A stretch of 64,000 nucleotides of DNA, taken from NCBI GenBank assembly GCA_020543525.1, contig JAHYIO010000027.1:124001-188000 (forward strand), read 5' to 3'. The notes under the pieces were generated by a model. It was not told the origin of the DNA. It made no database searches and worked only from the letters and a program-made list of their open reading frames with translations. This document shows, in pieces, positions 1 to 12,400 of the stretch (its first letter is position 1; every line of letters begins with the position of its first letter). Origin of the DNA: Coriolopsis trogii. Taxonomy: Eukaryota; Basidiomycota; Agaricomycetes; Polyporales; Polyporaceae. The position numbers and the translations under genes are program-made.

Positions 1-305
1 ACAGTCTCAATCGCAGACGCAGTCTGGCGAAAAGGCAGACTGGCTCGACAAGGGCATGGAGGCTATTGGCAAGAAGATGGGCGTGAACGTCGTGAGTACA
101 CGAGGTCTTCTGGCTATCCAGCGGGGTGCATTGTGCTGACGGACCTGCGACGGAATGTTAGAGCCAGAAGAACGCTGATACCGCTGGAGACTTTTTGAAC
201 AAGGAGTTGCGTGAGAAGGCCGGTGAGTACTGCTCCTCCTATGATCATGCGTGGGTGAGAAGACTGACCTTTGTGGCAGGTCGCGGATTGCCTGGCGTCA
301 ACTAG
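1..305 (+). CDS. 3' end of a DDR48-linked small stress-type protein (partial)
   Basis: Partial gene entering from the left edge. Exons 1..91, 162..222 and 280..305 join in one frame and end at TAG 303-305. The readable tail begins with a Gln/Ser-rich stretch, then ADWLDKGMEAIGKKMGVNV, and finishes RGLPGVN. The same architecture closes the DDR48-like gene at 40785 (GDWLEQGVEMAASKAGLNI, then a short amphipathic tail ending GRNL). Both genes have a phase-0 intron directly after the GVNV/GLNI motif and a phase-1 intron splitting a Gly codon a few residues before the stop. They are therefore paralogues by sequence and intron position. The N-terminal part is outside the window, so the repeat content and length are unknown. 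Function is inferred only from the DDR48-like relative. Confidence 0.75.
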
Positions 306-895
306 ATGATTGCACTCAGCGGACAACGACAGATGAATGGACTTGTAGTACTAGACACGTTGTACGATACCACCGCCACTTATAGCATCGTGCAGACCGA
401 CAAAAGACGTGTGACACTTGGGTATCGAGTAAAGTCAAGGGGACTGGTAGCATTTAGGGCGTCAGCTGTCGTGGGGGAGTAAGTTGCCCAGCTGTAGGTG
501 CGAGAATCGTTCACAATGACAGGACAAGGTGTGATTGTCACCGGGGATGGATAGGATCTGAATCTCACCAAAACGCAAAGGTGGATTCGAATCTTCCCCA
601 GGCTCAAACCGTCAAACTGCGTCGGAGCGCGAACGGAGCAACTCGTTGTGACCTGAAAGGTGTGCAAATGTTGTAACGGAGGGGTAGTATTGAGCACGGT
701 CTGTAAGCTATTGGTGAGGGCGAGATAAAGATACGCGCAGCTGCGAGGGCGAGAAATGGCCAAGAAGCCGATGCATAGACACGTATGCATGTCATTCTAA
801 CAGTTTCCAAAAGGTCCTGCAGCACACGTATGCATCAGCACCTCATATCAACTCGGCGGAACACGCAAGCACTCACCTACACTACATCCCACCCA
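306..895. other. intergenic, no gene seen
   Basis: Tail-to-tail space between the partial + strand gene and the 3' end of UBA2 on the - strand. Short ORFs here lack splice-supported extensions or family motifs. It probably holds the two 3' UTRs. Confidence 0.6.
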
Positions 896-3800
896 TCAGT
901 CAATCTCTATCACGTCCGGGTCCTCCTCGATCTTCTCCTCCGCGCTGTCGAGCATGATCAGCCCGTCCTCTTCGAGCCTCCGCTTCTTACTGGGCGTAAA
1001 CGGCGCCGCGTTGGACATTGAGACGGAGGACGCGAGCGTCTTCGCCTTCTTCGCCGAAGGCCCGTCGAGCGACTCGATATCGTCATCAGGCGCAGGCCGC
1101 TTCTTTGACGACACAGGTGTCGCTGGCGTCGGCGCGCGAGGCTTGACTTTTCGCGCCGGCTTCGGCAACGGTGAGGGCAGGATCAGCGGCGAGGCGTCCG
1201 CGAGATGGTTCGGTCTACGACCGCGCCGCGAGTGATAGTCAGCTATGATAACAATAGTGCGGAGATGTCAACGGGATGACATACGGCAAGACACCGATGG
1301 CGACCTGGATCGTCGCGTACTCTCCCTCCTCGTCGACGATGGAGAGAAACTTGCCGCGCGTGACATTCAGGCTCTCGAGCGTCCGGTCATTGTTGTCGTC
1401 CCAGTCCGGATCGCTCAGCACCCGCTTGTCTTCGTACACGCTCACCTCCCTCTTCTCCCCATCGCCATCGCCATCGCCGTCCCCGCCATCATCGCTGAAC
1501 CCGAGCACACCGTCGACGACTTCCCGGAGCGTCACGCGCGCAGGGTCGCAGAGTACCTCCGTGTACGTGTCCCGGCAGACGCCGCAGAACGAGTTGGGCG
1601 GACACATGCCGATCGCGCTGAGGGGCATCGACGGCTTGAACTGGACGTGGACGTTCCGGAGCGCGTTGTATGACCGCCGGAGGAGGTGCAGCGCTTGGAG
1701 GACGATGAGGCCAGCGATGATCGCGTTCGTCGTGGCTATCGCGGGGATGATGTTCCCCGCCATCTCTGGAAGATGAACATGGTGGGTTAGTATTGGAGCG
1801 TTGGTGGTGACGAAGGGAGGTATGCAGGAGGGAAGACGCACCTTTGATCTCCCAACGGCTCTTGCCTGCAATCCCGTACGCGGCTGAACGCAGATTCGCC
1901 GCGGCCGTGACGAAGTCCAGCGTATCATCATCGTCCTTGTCGAAAGAGATGGTCTCCTCCCCAGCACGCAAGCGAGCAGCTAATCGCTCAGTGCTGTATC
2001 AACGGATGTCAGTTCACCTCCGAATGCACATAGCGTGTGTATGCGCGCAACACACCTCGAGACAAACAGCTCCAGGTTGTCTTGCAGCGACAATGCCCGT
2101 TGGTCCTTCAAGCCCGCCCCACTTGCACCCGAGCTCGATCCGTTCAGCAACTTCTCAGTGCTCGAGCTCCCCGTCACCACAGGCGCCTTGCCGTTGCCGT
2201 TGGCAGTCGCACTGCCATTCGCATGCACCTCATTGGGTTGTGGGCGGCTGAGCGAGAACGTGCCGTCCCGGATCTTGTCAAAGTCCAAGGGGGTGGGCGG
2301 CGCACGGCTTCGCCACATGTCCGCCATGGACAGGAGGTTGAGGATGTCGGAATGGAAGACCTGCAGGCGGCCGCACGAGATAGCGACATGGCAAGACCCC
2401 GGTCAGCGGGAGCAGAGAACAAACTGGACAGAAACATGAGAAATGTCGCAGACCTTGGTGAAGACCATCCTGGCTGCACTTGGTCCTGACGACGACGCGT
2501 CCCCTGCTGGTGCCGAGCGGAGCGCGGCCCGAACAGTCTTGAATGCTTGTGCCTCCTTACGAAGTGCAGCGATCTCTTTAGCTGCGCGCGTCCATGATTC
2601 GGTCGTAAGTAGAACCCGGATGACAGTGTGCAACCAGTGTGCGTACCATTCTCTCCCTGCTTCTCAGCCTCGTCCAACTCCGCCCCGTCCTCGTCCTCCC
2701 CAAACAGTTGACTTTGTATACCATGTGAGCAGGCAGTTCGGGCACAGGCTCGTAGCGATAACAAAGCGCTCACGGTATCAGATAGCTCTTTGCCCATACA
2801 ATACAATGTATCGGTTGTGATGGAGTCGATCGAATTGTGCAGACTGGGAAGGTTTTCGGAGTTGGCTTTGGCACACAGTCAAAACATTCCGCGCAATCCT
2901 ATTGGTCCGAAAGGAAATATCAGCCTCACATACTCTACGCCATAACTGGTTTCACCTTCAATATAGGTTGTACTTGACCCAAGTAACCAGCAGTTCCCGA
3001 CTCTACGAGGGGAACGTTCGCTGCTATGCACATTTTGTTGACATGCCGCCGGGCGTCTGGAACAACAGTAGGTCAGCGTCTCGGATCGGACGGCATGGGG
3101 AAGGAGATGTCTCATAGCCCCGTTCTTGAAACGCTTCTGCATGCTGGAACAACAGCAACACCTCACCCGAGGCCAAGGATTCCATATGACTTTATTACGC
3201 GACTCGGACGTTTCACCGACACGTGGTATCGTGAATGACGACATCACAAGTAACGGAACGGTCGTCCTTGAGAACAGAGCCTCCGTAAGTCTCCGCGCGA
3301 GCGCGAAGTCCAGCGAGAAGCCCAGGCTCTGGTATAGAACTGGCGTATCTCAGGTAGTTAGAGCACCCGTTTAGCGAGGGAGATGGATCCGGCGCTGTAT
3401 GAACAGCATAGAACGTATGTGTTCCATTAACACAAGTGGTGAATATATCGCGCCCCAGAACCGAGTCGCAAGATTCCTAGAAGTTTGACGATAGCATACA
3501 CAGACGCCCGAGAAGGAAGGACGCCATCAAAGTTTCATCCCCCTAGGAAGCCTTGTGCACCGGTACGTCGAGGAGATAGTGGCCGGATAGCAGAGGCGCG
3601 GACTGGAGCGTGGGTGGATTGGGACGACGTGCTCACCAAGGTTATCCAATGCATTGAGCACAATGTCAAAACCGCGGAACCACGAGACGTCAAACTGTGG
3701 CTCCTTGATGTTCGCGTGAATGGGAGTGATTTTGACGTTTGGGTTGAAGGCAGATGCGGTTTTTGCGGCAACCTACATGAGACGCGTGTGTATACACCGG

Positions 3801-4178
3801 ATATGAACGAGGGTCTGCTGATGTCGCTACCTCCAGCCACCTAGACATCACGCACCATGGCCTTGCTCTGCTTGATGTCCTTCTTTCTGAATAGGAACTG
3901 TCGGTTCAGATTGGACAAGTCAATAGTGTCGAGGTCGAGCAACGTGATGTCGCCGAAGCCAGTGAGCACAATGTTCTTCACTGCATTATCCCCACATGCA
4001 TGGTCGGTTCATCAGCAGTCAGCAACAGTCAGCAACAATGCAACGCTAACATTGGCAGTTACGCACGCAGTTCACACCCGATACCGCCCGCGCCAACGAG
4101 GAGGACCTTAGTGTGTGATAGGCGGCTATACAGGTCCTGGCCGAGGATGGCTTTTGCGTGAAGGGATCTGCCGCTCAT
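896..4178 (-). CDS. uba2: SUMO-activating enzyme subunit Uba2 (E1 catalytic subunit)
   Basis: Catalytic half of the SUMO E1. With Aos1 it adenylates SUMO and carries it as a thioester before transfer to Ubc9, mainly in the nucleus. Eleven exons: 4178..4067, 3980..3856, 3772..3637, 3056..2956, 2898..2774, 2711..2647, 2581..2454, 2360..2056, 1993..1842, 1765..1285, 1214..896; total 2049 nt, 682 aa, a normal Uba2 length. Visible features are the nucleotide-binding loop [10 protein letters not shown] (about residues 28-37), [40 protein letters not shown], and the zinc cysteines ECFDC. The catalytic Cys lies in PVCTIRSTP at about residue 178, next to the Cys177 position of the yeast enzyme. Further on come [15 protein letters not shown] and the second zinc pair CGVC. 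The tail is acidic and ends DPDVIEID, with a basic KKRR-type stretch before it that could be a nuclear localisation signal. Intron 3 (3636..3057) is 580 nt, about ten times the others. The exon 7/8 donor (GTCTGC) and the last junction are the least certain. Confidence 0.93.
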
Positions 4179-7100
4179 ATCGTCTCCGACAAAGAAAAGA
4201 GAAATATGTGAGCCTGGAGACCAGCGGTTGGAAAAAGAGGGTGGTAGTGGTGGACAAGGAAGAGTTGCAGGACAAGGACGACTTGCACTCACAGCCGCCA
4301 CAGCGTCCACACCGCCGCGTGACACGGACCGCTCAGTACGCGTGACTGTGCTCGTGACCCGACGCGTTCCGCCGCGGTCACAGCGCGCCCAGACTGTTTG
4401 GGAGGCCGACCAACCTCAACTCGCTACCGGTCACCATTGATCTGAGTTTTGCGCACTTCACCACCTTGGCTGCGAAGGGAATCTGAAGCGAACATTTTCT
4501 GGGCATACAAAGATATAGTGACAGCCTCGGCTGCACTCAACCAGCCACTGAATCAACCGGGAACCGGGAGGATGCGTCCGTTGAGCAAATCTCTGCTGTT
4601 TGGTGGCAGAGGAGTTGACTGTGAGCAGTGGGTCCGCGGAAGTTGTGATGATGCTGTGTATGAAGAACGGTTTTACAGATCAATGTTCTACGGGTCGCCC
4701 ATACTGGAACGCGTCCAACTATCTGGCTGGATTGGGTGGGCTGTACTCGCTGTATCTTTTACTGGGGGTTGCGCAGTGAGCGTTGACTGCTTATCTGAAT
4801 GGTGTTAGTGGAATTCTTTGTTTGACTCGGAGCGAGCGGGGTTGAAGTCATCTCCTCCTGCTCACTACAAGAGCGCCCCAACTCGCCCTCGGAGATGTCT
4901 CCGCATGACTGCAAGAGTTATAGGGCCAAAGCAAAACGGACCAGGTATGAGCACATGTATTCTCGGCATAAGCACATGATGATGCTTTGCAGTGGTATCG
5001 GAGCATCGTGCAGTGCCCGAAGATGTAGACGGTCGGTGTCTAATTCTACGCTCCATTGGATTCTGCAACCGATTGCTACTTCTTAGACCCAGTAGTGCGC
5101 AGCTCATGCACTAGTATCGAGTCAATGAGATTCTACCTCGTGGACTCGGGCGACAGCAGGCACTGTGATAGTGCATGCCAGACTTTTCCAACACTGACAA
5201 TAGCTTCCTTGGACTCCGAACTATCACTCGGAGAAAAGCGAAGGAATACAGATGCATGTCGCTCATAGAGGTTGTAACCTTGCTTCAACCTCCAGTCCAG
5301 ACCTCCTGATACAGGTACAAAGGTCCGCCAGTCTCGAGTGGCCGGGCGAGGGTGTTGGTAAAGTACCGCTCCTTTTCCATGCCATCTTTTCGGGGACACA
5401 CTATCAACCGCTCACGCACGAATTACAGAGGCCTCGACTTGTGCCTCAGGAATCAAGCGAAGCGTTCTGTTGCCCGCAATAGTCGCGACAACCTCCCGAT
5501 GGAAAGAAATCCGCACTGTGTGCGTGCTCGCAGTAAAGGAGCAACTTATCTGAGTGACCTCTGGGCGAAGGCCATAGACATCAATTGATGTGCTGGGCTT
5601 TGTCCCAGAGATATGGCTCGACTCGCCGGCTCATGGCATCTTCCATCCCATATATGGGCCTCACCATTTTCTGCATCAGGAAGACTCATGAGCGGGACCC
5701 CGGAATGCGGATGCTCTTGTCTTCACTCAACAACCCACGGCGCGTCGGCGACCATGTAATCCGCGTGAAGTATATTCGCCTGAGTATGGCATACATTGGC
5801 CCTTGACCGAAGAATGTCGTTCCTCAACGAAACAGCCATGGCATATTCCCAGCGCACGCTTCTCGGGCTTCAGGCATTATTCGGTCCCGGTGCACAGACA
5901 CACGATTGTTGATCAGGCCGTTCTGACCACACTTTCCACAAGGTCTTTACTCCATTTCGCTTCGGTTGCGGTCTCAACTTACGTCTCACCCTCCCCAGTC
6001 GAGCTTCGAGCTTCAGAAGTCAACGATCCTCCGGCCGCGAGCCGCCGTTCGCGTGCGGAACGTCCCATGCCACCTCGCCGACCGCGTCTTCTAGATCAGA
6101 ATCGTATGGTACGATCCACCACACTGACGCAGCATTCCTATTACATGTTTCCACCCATTACGCACCTCCTACACATCTGACGCAGCGGACGCCAAACAGC
6201 CTTTAGACCCCAGTCACGCAGACCACAACGAGCCACGACGGGATGGCTAAACTGTGCTCACGGGAACACCTCACGCCATCCTTCTCTGTCAGGCGCGCTC
6301 CACGCTTTGTGGAGTATGTGCGCGCCCCGCTCCATCAGGGAAAACCACACAACCACGGATGCGTGCGCCCGTTACCACCGCGACAATCCATCGCGGCCTG
6401 TCATACTCGCAAACTCTATGCCGCAACACGGTATAATGTCAGGGCCGCAAAACGCCAGGCCCCTCTGGTCATTGGGCCCGGCGTGCTCGGAGAAATCCCT
6501 TCCCTGCAGAATCTGATTCTCCCTCGTTCGCAGTCACCATTTCAGCGAGCGCGTCACCTCGATGAGCGAGCTTCTCATCGTCCGAAGGCCTCCGGATCGA
6601 AAGCAGGAAACGCTCTACTTGAGTTGTCACGATAGATTGCGCCTTGTATACCTGTCACGGGCATTCTACGTCAACGTCTTCCTTATGAATGGCTCCACAG
6701 GGTGTCACAGGATGCTATCGCTAGTTCTATCAGTGACAAACCACTTCCAGAGGAACCACTTCCTATTCGGAGAGGACTTACGACACTCACAGGCCGAGAG
6801 AGGCCTATACTGGCCAACAGGACCCGACGATCCACACGCACACGCACGCCCGACTCGCACGAACCGTGCGCCACGCGGCCGCTCACCCATTGGTACTCCG
6901 CGGGACCTAGAGTTGCGTACCCGCAGAAATTACTCCACCCTCAGGCACTCCGAGTTACAAGAAGTCGCCGAGTAAAAATGAAACAAAACGCACAACCTCC
7001 AAGATCTCGACAGCTCCCTCTCTCAGCTGATCCGCCAACACCGCAAAACAGCCGTACTTAGGCTCGTAGCCAAGCTCCGTCACATCAGCGATCGGGATTC

Positions 7101-8058
7101 GGGACCTATTCAACCACACGAAATTCCAGGAAAACCGCGTAAGACCCCGATGACGCGTCTATGAGCGAATTGCTGTGCAATGGGAAAAAACCAAACCAAC
7201 ATCGACTCTCGACTCTCGAGGAGCGAGGACCCAGGCCTGCCTCCTTGTTCCCGGCTGTGACCAAACACAACGTTGCTACCAAGTCCGCCCGGCGGACGAT
7301 AGCCAGCGCACCGCCCAGCGCTCGGGGGTTTTAGCGCACCACGCGGGCTCCGCGTTGCATTCCTATTCGACGTCTGGCATGACACTTGTACGTGTTCGCA
7401 CGCGTCTGCACGTCGTGCAAGTGTTGTCAGGGCAATGCATTGAGTGTCGGTATATGCGATATGAGCTGCACGAGCTGAGCTGGTTGCTAATTACACGTTG
7501 CGAGCACGGATTGGAAGACGGTATGACAGTGTGAGACGGACAGTGCTGGAAGAAGCTGCTCGGAGCATGAATGCAAACGGTAATATGGAGAGAACAAGCG
7601 TGTCGGGGAACAAGATCGTCAAGAAACGCGCGTGCAATGCGTGGTTGGATGGGAACACGAAGGCAAAAATGCATGTCTGAAGGAACGATTGGAAGTGGGC
7701 CGACCCCTGATGTCGTCCAGGCAGGGTGCGCCGCGAGTGGGAGGATCATTAGGGGAAGCAGCGACAATAGATCAAGTCATAACCATACGACAGAAGCATA
7801 ATGGATAACGTCGGATGCAAAGCACGGAGCAGTATGAGCACAGGGGCAGTTGGACAACAAGATGGGTTTCGGTGGGGGGTACACCCTAGCAGAGGGGAGG
7901 GAGGGAGAGAAAGGGAGATCTAAAGTCGCAGCAACGTCACATTCGTGTTTGGATAGGGATGTGAAGGGTTCTAAGCGTTATAGTCCGTGAGCGTCCGAGT
8001 TGTATAGTGTGCGGCTGAGATAGGGTACAAGGGAAAAATAGCGTCGTTCGTAGAGCGC
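4179..8058. other. gene-poor stretch, 3.9 kb
   Basis: Between the divergent side of UBA2 and the 3' end of the KRE6-like gene I recognise no family on either strand. Short open stretches exist, the most coding-like on the - strand at about 5130-5800 (see separate entry). On the + strand a short frame opens at 5814 (MSFLNETAMAYSQRTLLG...) but stops after about 32 codons without a supported continuation. Around 7890-7920 there is a purine-rich GGGA-type run. No terminal inverted repeats, reverse transcriptase or transposase motifs were found. Confidence 0.5.
5130..5800 (-). pseudogene. possible gene relic or unrecognised split gene
   Basis: Several consecutive - strand segments read like protein but lie in different frames. 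About 5578-5420 gives a run starting VYGLRPEVTQISCSFTA and ending EASVIRA before a stop. About 5386-5290 gives MEKERYFTNTLARPLETGGP and then LYLYQEVWTGG before a stop. About 5300-5133 gives LKQGYNLYERHASVFLRF and then SVGKVWHALSQCLL. I could not join them with convincing GT-AG introns and do not recognise the family. This could be a decayed gene, a real gene with introns I have mis-set, or chance. Confidence 0.2.
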
Positions 8059-10830
8059 TCAGCAGTGGCCGAGCTTCCACATCTTCACGTAGTCGCTGAG
8101 AAAACATACGAGTCAGCATTTCACGCCCGGGAAGGAACGTGTAGACGCAGTATTGAGTACTCACACTCGTAAAGCGCGATCATCCTGCGACGACGGCCAG
8201 GTCGCCGCCCACGTGTCCTGAGCCTTTGCAAAGTCGCGCATGGCCGACTTGGACCCATCGAACCACATCTTTCCGCCAACGTTGTCCGGGAACCATCCGC
8301 TCGTCCCACCAGCGGCGACGTCCAGGATAAGGTAGAATTCTGACAAAAGCCATGCTTATCAGTGCCTTGTTCGTAATCGCGTAGGGCAGCGGTCATAGGG
8401 CGACGCGAACTGCGCGCCACTATCATCGCACAAAGAACTCGGCGACTCACCCTGATCGAAGGGCGCTGCAGGTGTGCCGCCCTGATCCTTCCAGATGTCC
8501 TCGACGACAACGGCAACGGACGAGCCATTAGTGGCGGTGGCGGGATAGTCTCCGCGCGTGAAAAAGTCCTTGCCGCCCTTGCCCGTGATCTTCAGGTTCA
8601 TCGTCGCCTGCAGGCGCGTGTCGACGTAGAAGCGCATCCAGTCGGGCGTCCACTCCATCGCGAACGTGTGGAAGTCGTCGGCGTACGTTGACTGTTTTTG
8701 CGACCACCAGCCAAAGATGTGCGTCTGGAGACTGGCGAGCACACCGTAGTTGAGCGACGAGCGGACAAAGTTTACACCCTGCGCGGGGTAGTCGGGGCTG
8801 TTCCCGCGAGCCTCCATGATCTGCATAGATCGCCGTCAGTGTAAGTTACAGAGCCAGTTTGAGCAAATATGGTACGCACGTCGATCTCCCCGCTAAGTGG
8901 CCATTGACCGTACTTGTCGTCTTTGGGTAGCATCCAAATAGCGGGCCACAGCCAATCACCGCGCGGAAGCTTCGCGCGAACCTCGACCTTTCCGTAAGCG
9001 ATGGTGACCGAGTCCTTGGTGCTAATACGTGCGGACATAACGGGCTGGATGGTCGATCCATCTTTCGCATTCGACGTCACAGAGCACGCAGTCTACTTTT
9101 CACCATGAGTACAACTTAGAATGCAAAATGACGGGCACGGAAATTTGACCTTGTTGTTGCTTGTGCACCCATCAAGCGTGTACTTGCCACCATCGAGGAT
9201 CTTGTCCTTGCCAAGGGTATCTGACGTGAGCGTCGGCAGAATGTAGAGCTGTCCGTTCTTCACGAAGAGGTTGTCGTCCGAGTCGGTCGTCATCTGGAAC
9301 TCGCCGTTACCGAACCCACCAAGCTCAACATCGCGCGTCCAAGTGTTCTTCAGGTCGAGCGAGCTGAAGTCCTCGTTGAGGACCATGCACAAATCAGAGT
9401 CGCGTAAAAGCTTGACGTCGGTCCAGCCAAAGTAGCACAGCACGGCGGCACCACCGATTCCCACCCACATCATAGCAAACGTGAGCCACCATGAAGCGCG
9501 TTCACGGCAGTCACGCTGTTTCAGCCACGGCTTCTCCTCCTTGGACAACTTGTGCGAAAGCCGCGAGGACGGCATCGGCGGTTTCGACTTGCGTGGCAAG
9601 GTCGCGTGGGACCCGCTCTGCGTCGGCGGGTATGGGTATGGGTACGACGGAGGCGACCACAGGGAAGAGGTCGGGCGCGACGCCGGCGAGAGGAAAGGCG
9701 CCCGCATGTTGATAGCAGGACTGGATTGAGTGCGTGGGATGACTCCCTCCTGGCCATCTGCAGATTTCGAAGTGAAAGTCAATAAACAGCAACCGAGTTA
9801 TGGACGTCCTAATTAGCTCACATTGATTAACGGCAGTGCTGCTTCCAGCCATGGCCGCCGCGGCACTGTTCATGTACAAGCGGTTCTGGCTCGACATCGG
9901 GCTCGGGGGCGTGGCGCTCCCGTCGCGGCCAGACTCCATGAACGGCGCATACGGGCGACCCAGGTCACCCTCCCAGTCACCGCTGGCCGTCGCTGGCGAG
10001 ATAAGACCGTAACCCGCAGCACCCGATCCAGCAGGATAGACCGTTCCCGGGAAGCTGGGCGTGCTGGGCGAGCGCTGGTGGGAAGCGGCCTCGCGAGCCC
10101 GGATACTCTCGATGGAAGAGCGGCGACCCATACCAGGGATGGGAGTACCCGGGTCAGGGTTGCCGGGGTGGGACTGGAACGGGAACGAGGATGGAGGAGG
10201 ACGCACACCCGCGATAAGCGGAGCGGCGGCACCTGTGGGCATCGCACCGTAGAACGAATTAGTGGGAGTGTCGAATGGGTTGGACGCCGCACCGCTGGGA
10301 GAGGTGGGCGAGACAATGCCGGGTGCGACGACTTCCTGCTCGATTTCAGGCGAGTACTCGTTCGCGATAGAAGACCGACGACGATGAGCACGGGTACGGA
10401 CGCGCGGGTTCGTGGGTGAGACAGGCTGGGTGGGTGCAGTACCAGAGCGCGAGCGAGAGCTGCTACGCGCGGTGGGACGCGAGGTGCTGGGGTCAACAGG
10501 AGCCCTGGTGGCATGTCCTATGGGTGGTGAGCTATCAGAATCGCTCGCCTCACCGGGCTCGGACGCGCTCCATGAGGAACGGGCGTCAGACCCCAAGAAG
10601 AAGGGCTTCGGAGGGGAGAGAGGGTCGCCGTTGCACGCGACATCCGTAGAGCGGCGGCGGAACTGCTCTGCAATGGGGGTGGCAGCATGACGTTGAAGTT
10701 GCGCCTCGTCTTCGCTAGAGTCGTTAGGCGCAGAATGGGAGTTGGAGGACGGCGGAGAGTTCAACGAGCGGTAGGCATCCGCGGAGGAGTACGCGGTGCG
10801 CCCCTGTTGGGATTCTCTTCGGCGATACAT
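8059..10830 (-). CDS. SKN1/KRE6-type beta-glucan synthesis protein (GH16 family)
   Basis: Type II membrane protein of the fungal secretory pathway, needed in the yeast relatives Kre6/Skn1 for beta-1,6-glucan assembly. Six exons: 10830..9822, 9757..9150, 9092..8880, 8820..8451, 8339..8165, 8095..8059; 2412 nt, 803 aa. Residues 1-420 are a Ser/Pro/Arg-rich, probably phosphorylated cytosolic tail. A single membrane anchor follows (about 425-447, WWLTFAMMWVGIGGAAVLCY). The lumenal GH16-like domain starts near LCMVLNEDFSSLDLKNTWTR. It holds KLPRGDWLWPAIWMLPKDD, the acid motif GEIDIMEARGN (E608, D610, E613) split exactly by a phase-0 intron after GEID, and MEWTPDWMRFYVDTRL. The C-terminus is DYVKMWKLGHC. 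All the glycosidase-type acids are kept, although the biochemical role of Kre6 proteins is still debated. It is head-to-head with the GT2 synthase at 12401, which suggests a cell-wall gene pair. Confidence 0.93.
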
Positions 10831-12400
10831 GACTGGTCTGTATGCTGTGGCCTCTGCTCAGAACGCGACGGGAACGAGGCCGGGGGTGAACGGGACGACG
10901 GAGGAGAGGCGGGAGACGACGTCGATGAGGGGAGGACGAGGCTCTTTGGGAGGAGGAGGGGAGTTTTGAGAAGGAGGAGGACGGAAGGCGCGCACGAGGC
11001 TGCAAGGCCTTGTTGAGTTCTTTTTTTGCGTACGGCCATGTCTGTCCTGGTTGAAGAGATAAGAATTCGGACGGCCGGAGTGCAGGACGCAATCAGCGTT
11101 CAACAGGACGGGGTACACGGGGTCCCCGGAGGTAGTACTTCTTGATTGCTTCTGCATTGGCGCCGGAGCCCCACCCGTTGCTCGGTCACCAAACGTCAGT
11201 ACGCGACAGTGCCTGACCAGACGAGGCCTGGATAACGTCTCTGCCCAACCAACCACCGACGCGACGACGCCGCCGACGTGAGGCTCGGACCCGATCACCT
11301 TGGGCTACATACCATTCCCCGATCGTGCTGCGTGGCGAGCCTGCGTCCCAATTGGACCGACAGCCTCGCGCATATCGCCCCGTCACAGCGCACGATCGGG
11401 CGGGGAGAATTCACGTCCGTGTCATGGAATATGTTGCCCGGATATGACCCAGCCACCTGTTTTCCGAACATGACATGCATGGAGGGCGGTGGATGGCGCG
11501 GCAACCAGGCAACAACAGCCTGCGAAGCCCGAACGGGCATGACTTCAATTGCTAGGCCGCGAAGGGCCGCTTAGGAATTAGCACAAAGTCATACACGTTA
11601 TGTTCGGGCCAAACGACAGCGCGTGGATTTACAACGGCATCGGCATGGATGCCAGACCCGTCGTCGCGTCGTGCGACGGGGTCACCATCCAGGGTCTGAT
11701 GGGACGTGCGAGTGCGCTGCGCGACGAGGACGAGACGGAGGGGAGATAGCCCGCGTCCCCATCCGAACCGTGTGTACGGCGAGGGCATCGTGACGTCAGT
11801 ATCTACGAGGGCGTCGTGTGTTGGAAGATCTGACCGAGTTCCGGGGTCCTGCTGCTCATATTTGGAGCATCATTTGTATCAATCTTCCGTGAATGGCAGG
11901 TACCGATGACGTCGTACAGAATATGTGGACATTCGCATTTTCGCCGACAGCGGGCGAGGGCAGAGATAGCGGGTGCATCGAGGACAGGAGAGGACGAGGG
12001 TCTCGGTAGGGACGTTTCAGCGGAGAATGATAGAGGACATCGGGGTGACAGAAGTAGGCCGAAATACTCAACACCGGGCGGTTGACGGAAAAGGCAAGGG
12101 AAAGTGCCAGCTGGGTGCGATAAGGGCTGCCGGGGAAGGGCCGGGAGTCGTGAGCCTCGTGCGAAGGGACGCGCAGAGGAATTGATTCTTGAACAAGTCC
12201 AAAATACACCATGCCTCCTGCTGCCCGTCGCCCTCCGTTACCGCCTGTCTTCCCTCTTTACCTCCACCTCCACCCCGGCCTCGCGCCCTCTCCCCACCTT
12301 CTAAAATTGCCCTTCCTCCCGCCTCTCGTCCCTCCCACTCGCCCCGAGGTCGTTCTCGCTTCGTAGTCCATCCCCGTCGTTCCTTTGCCTCGACAGACAA
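10831..12400. promoter_or_regulatory. shared divergent intergenic region between two cell-wall genes
   Basis: This 1.57 kb holds the 5' flanks of both the KRE6-like gene (-) and the GT2 synthase (+). Its right part, about 12190-12395, is strongly pyrimidine-rich on the + strand (CCCTCC/CCTCCACC runs), typical of the region just upstream of fungal start codons. No credible gene lies inside. I did not find a clear TATA box for either gene. Confidence 0.55.

Noticed and set aside
3485..3844. 119-codon + strand frame over UBA2
   Set aside because: Overlaps conserved Uba2 exon 3 on the opposite strand and extends into the long intron without family support.
9823..10419. 198-codon open frame on the + strand
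   Set aside because: Antisense to exon 1 of the KRE6-like gene; Arg-rich shadow composition.
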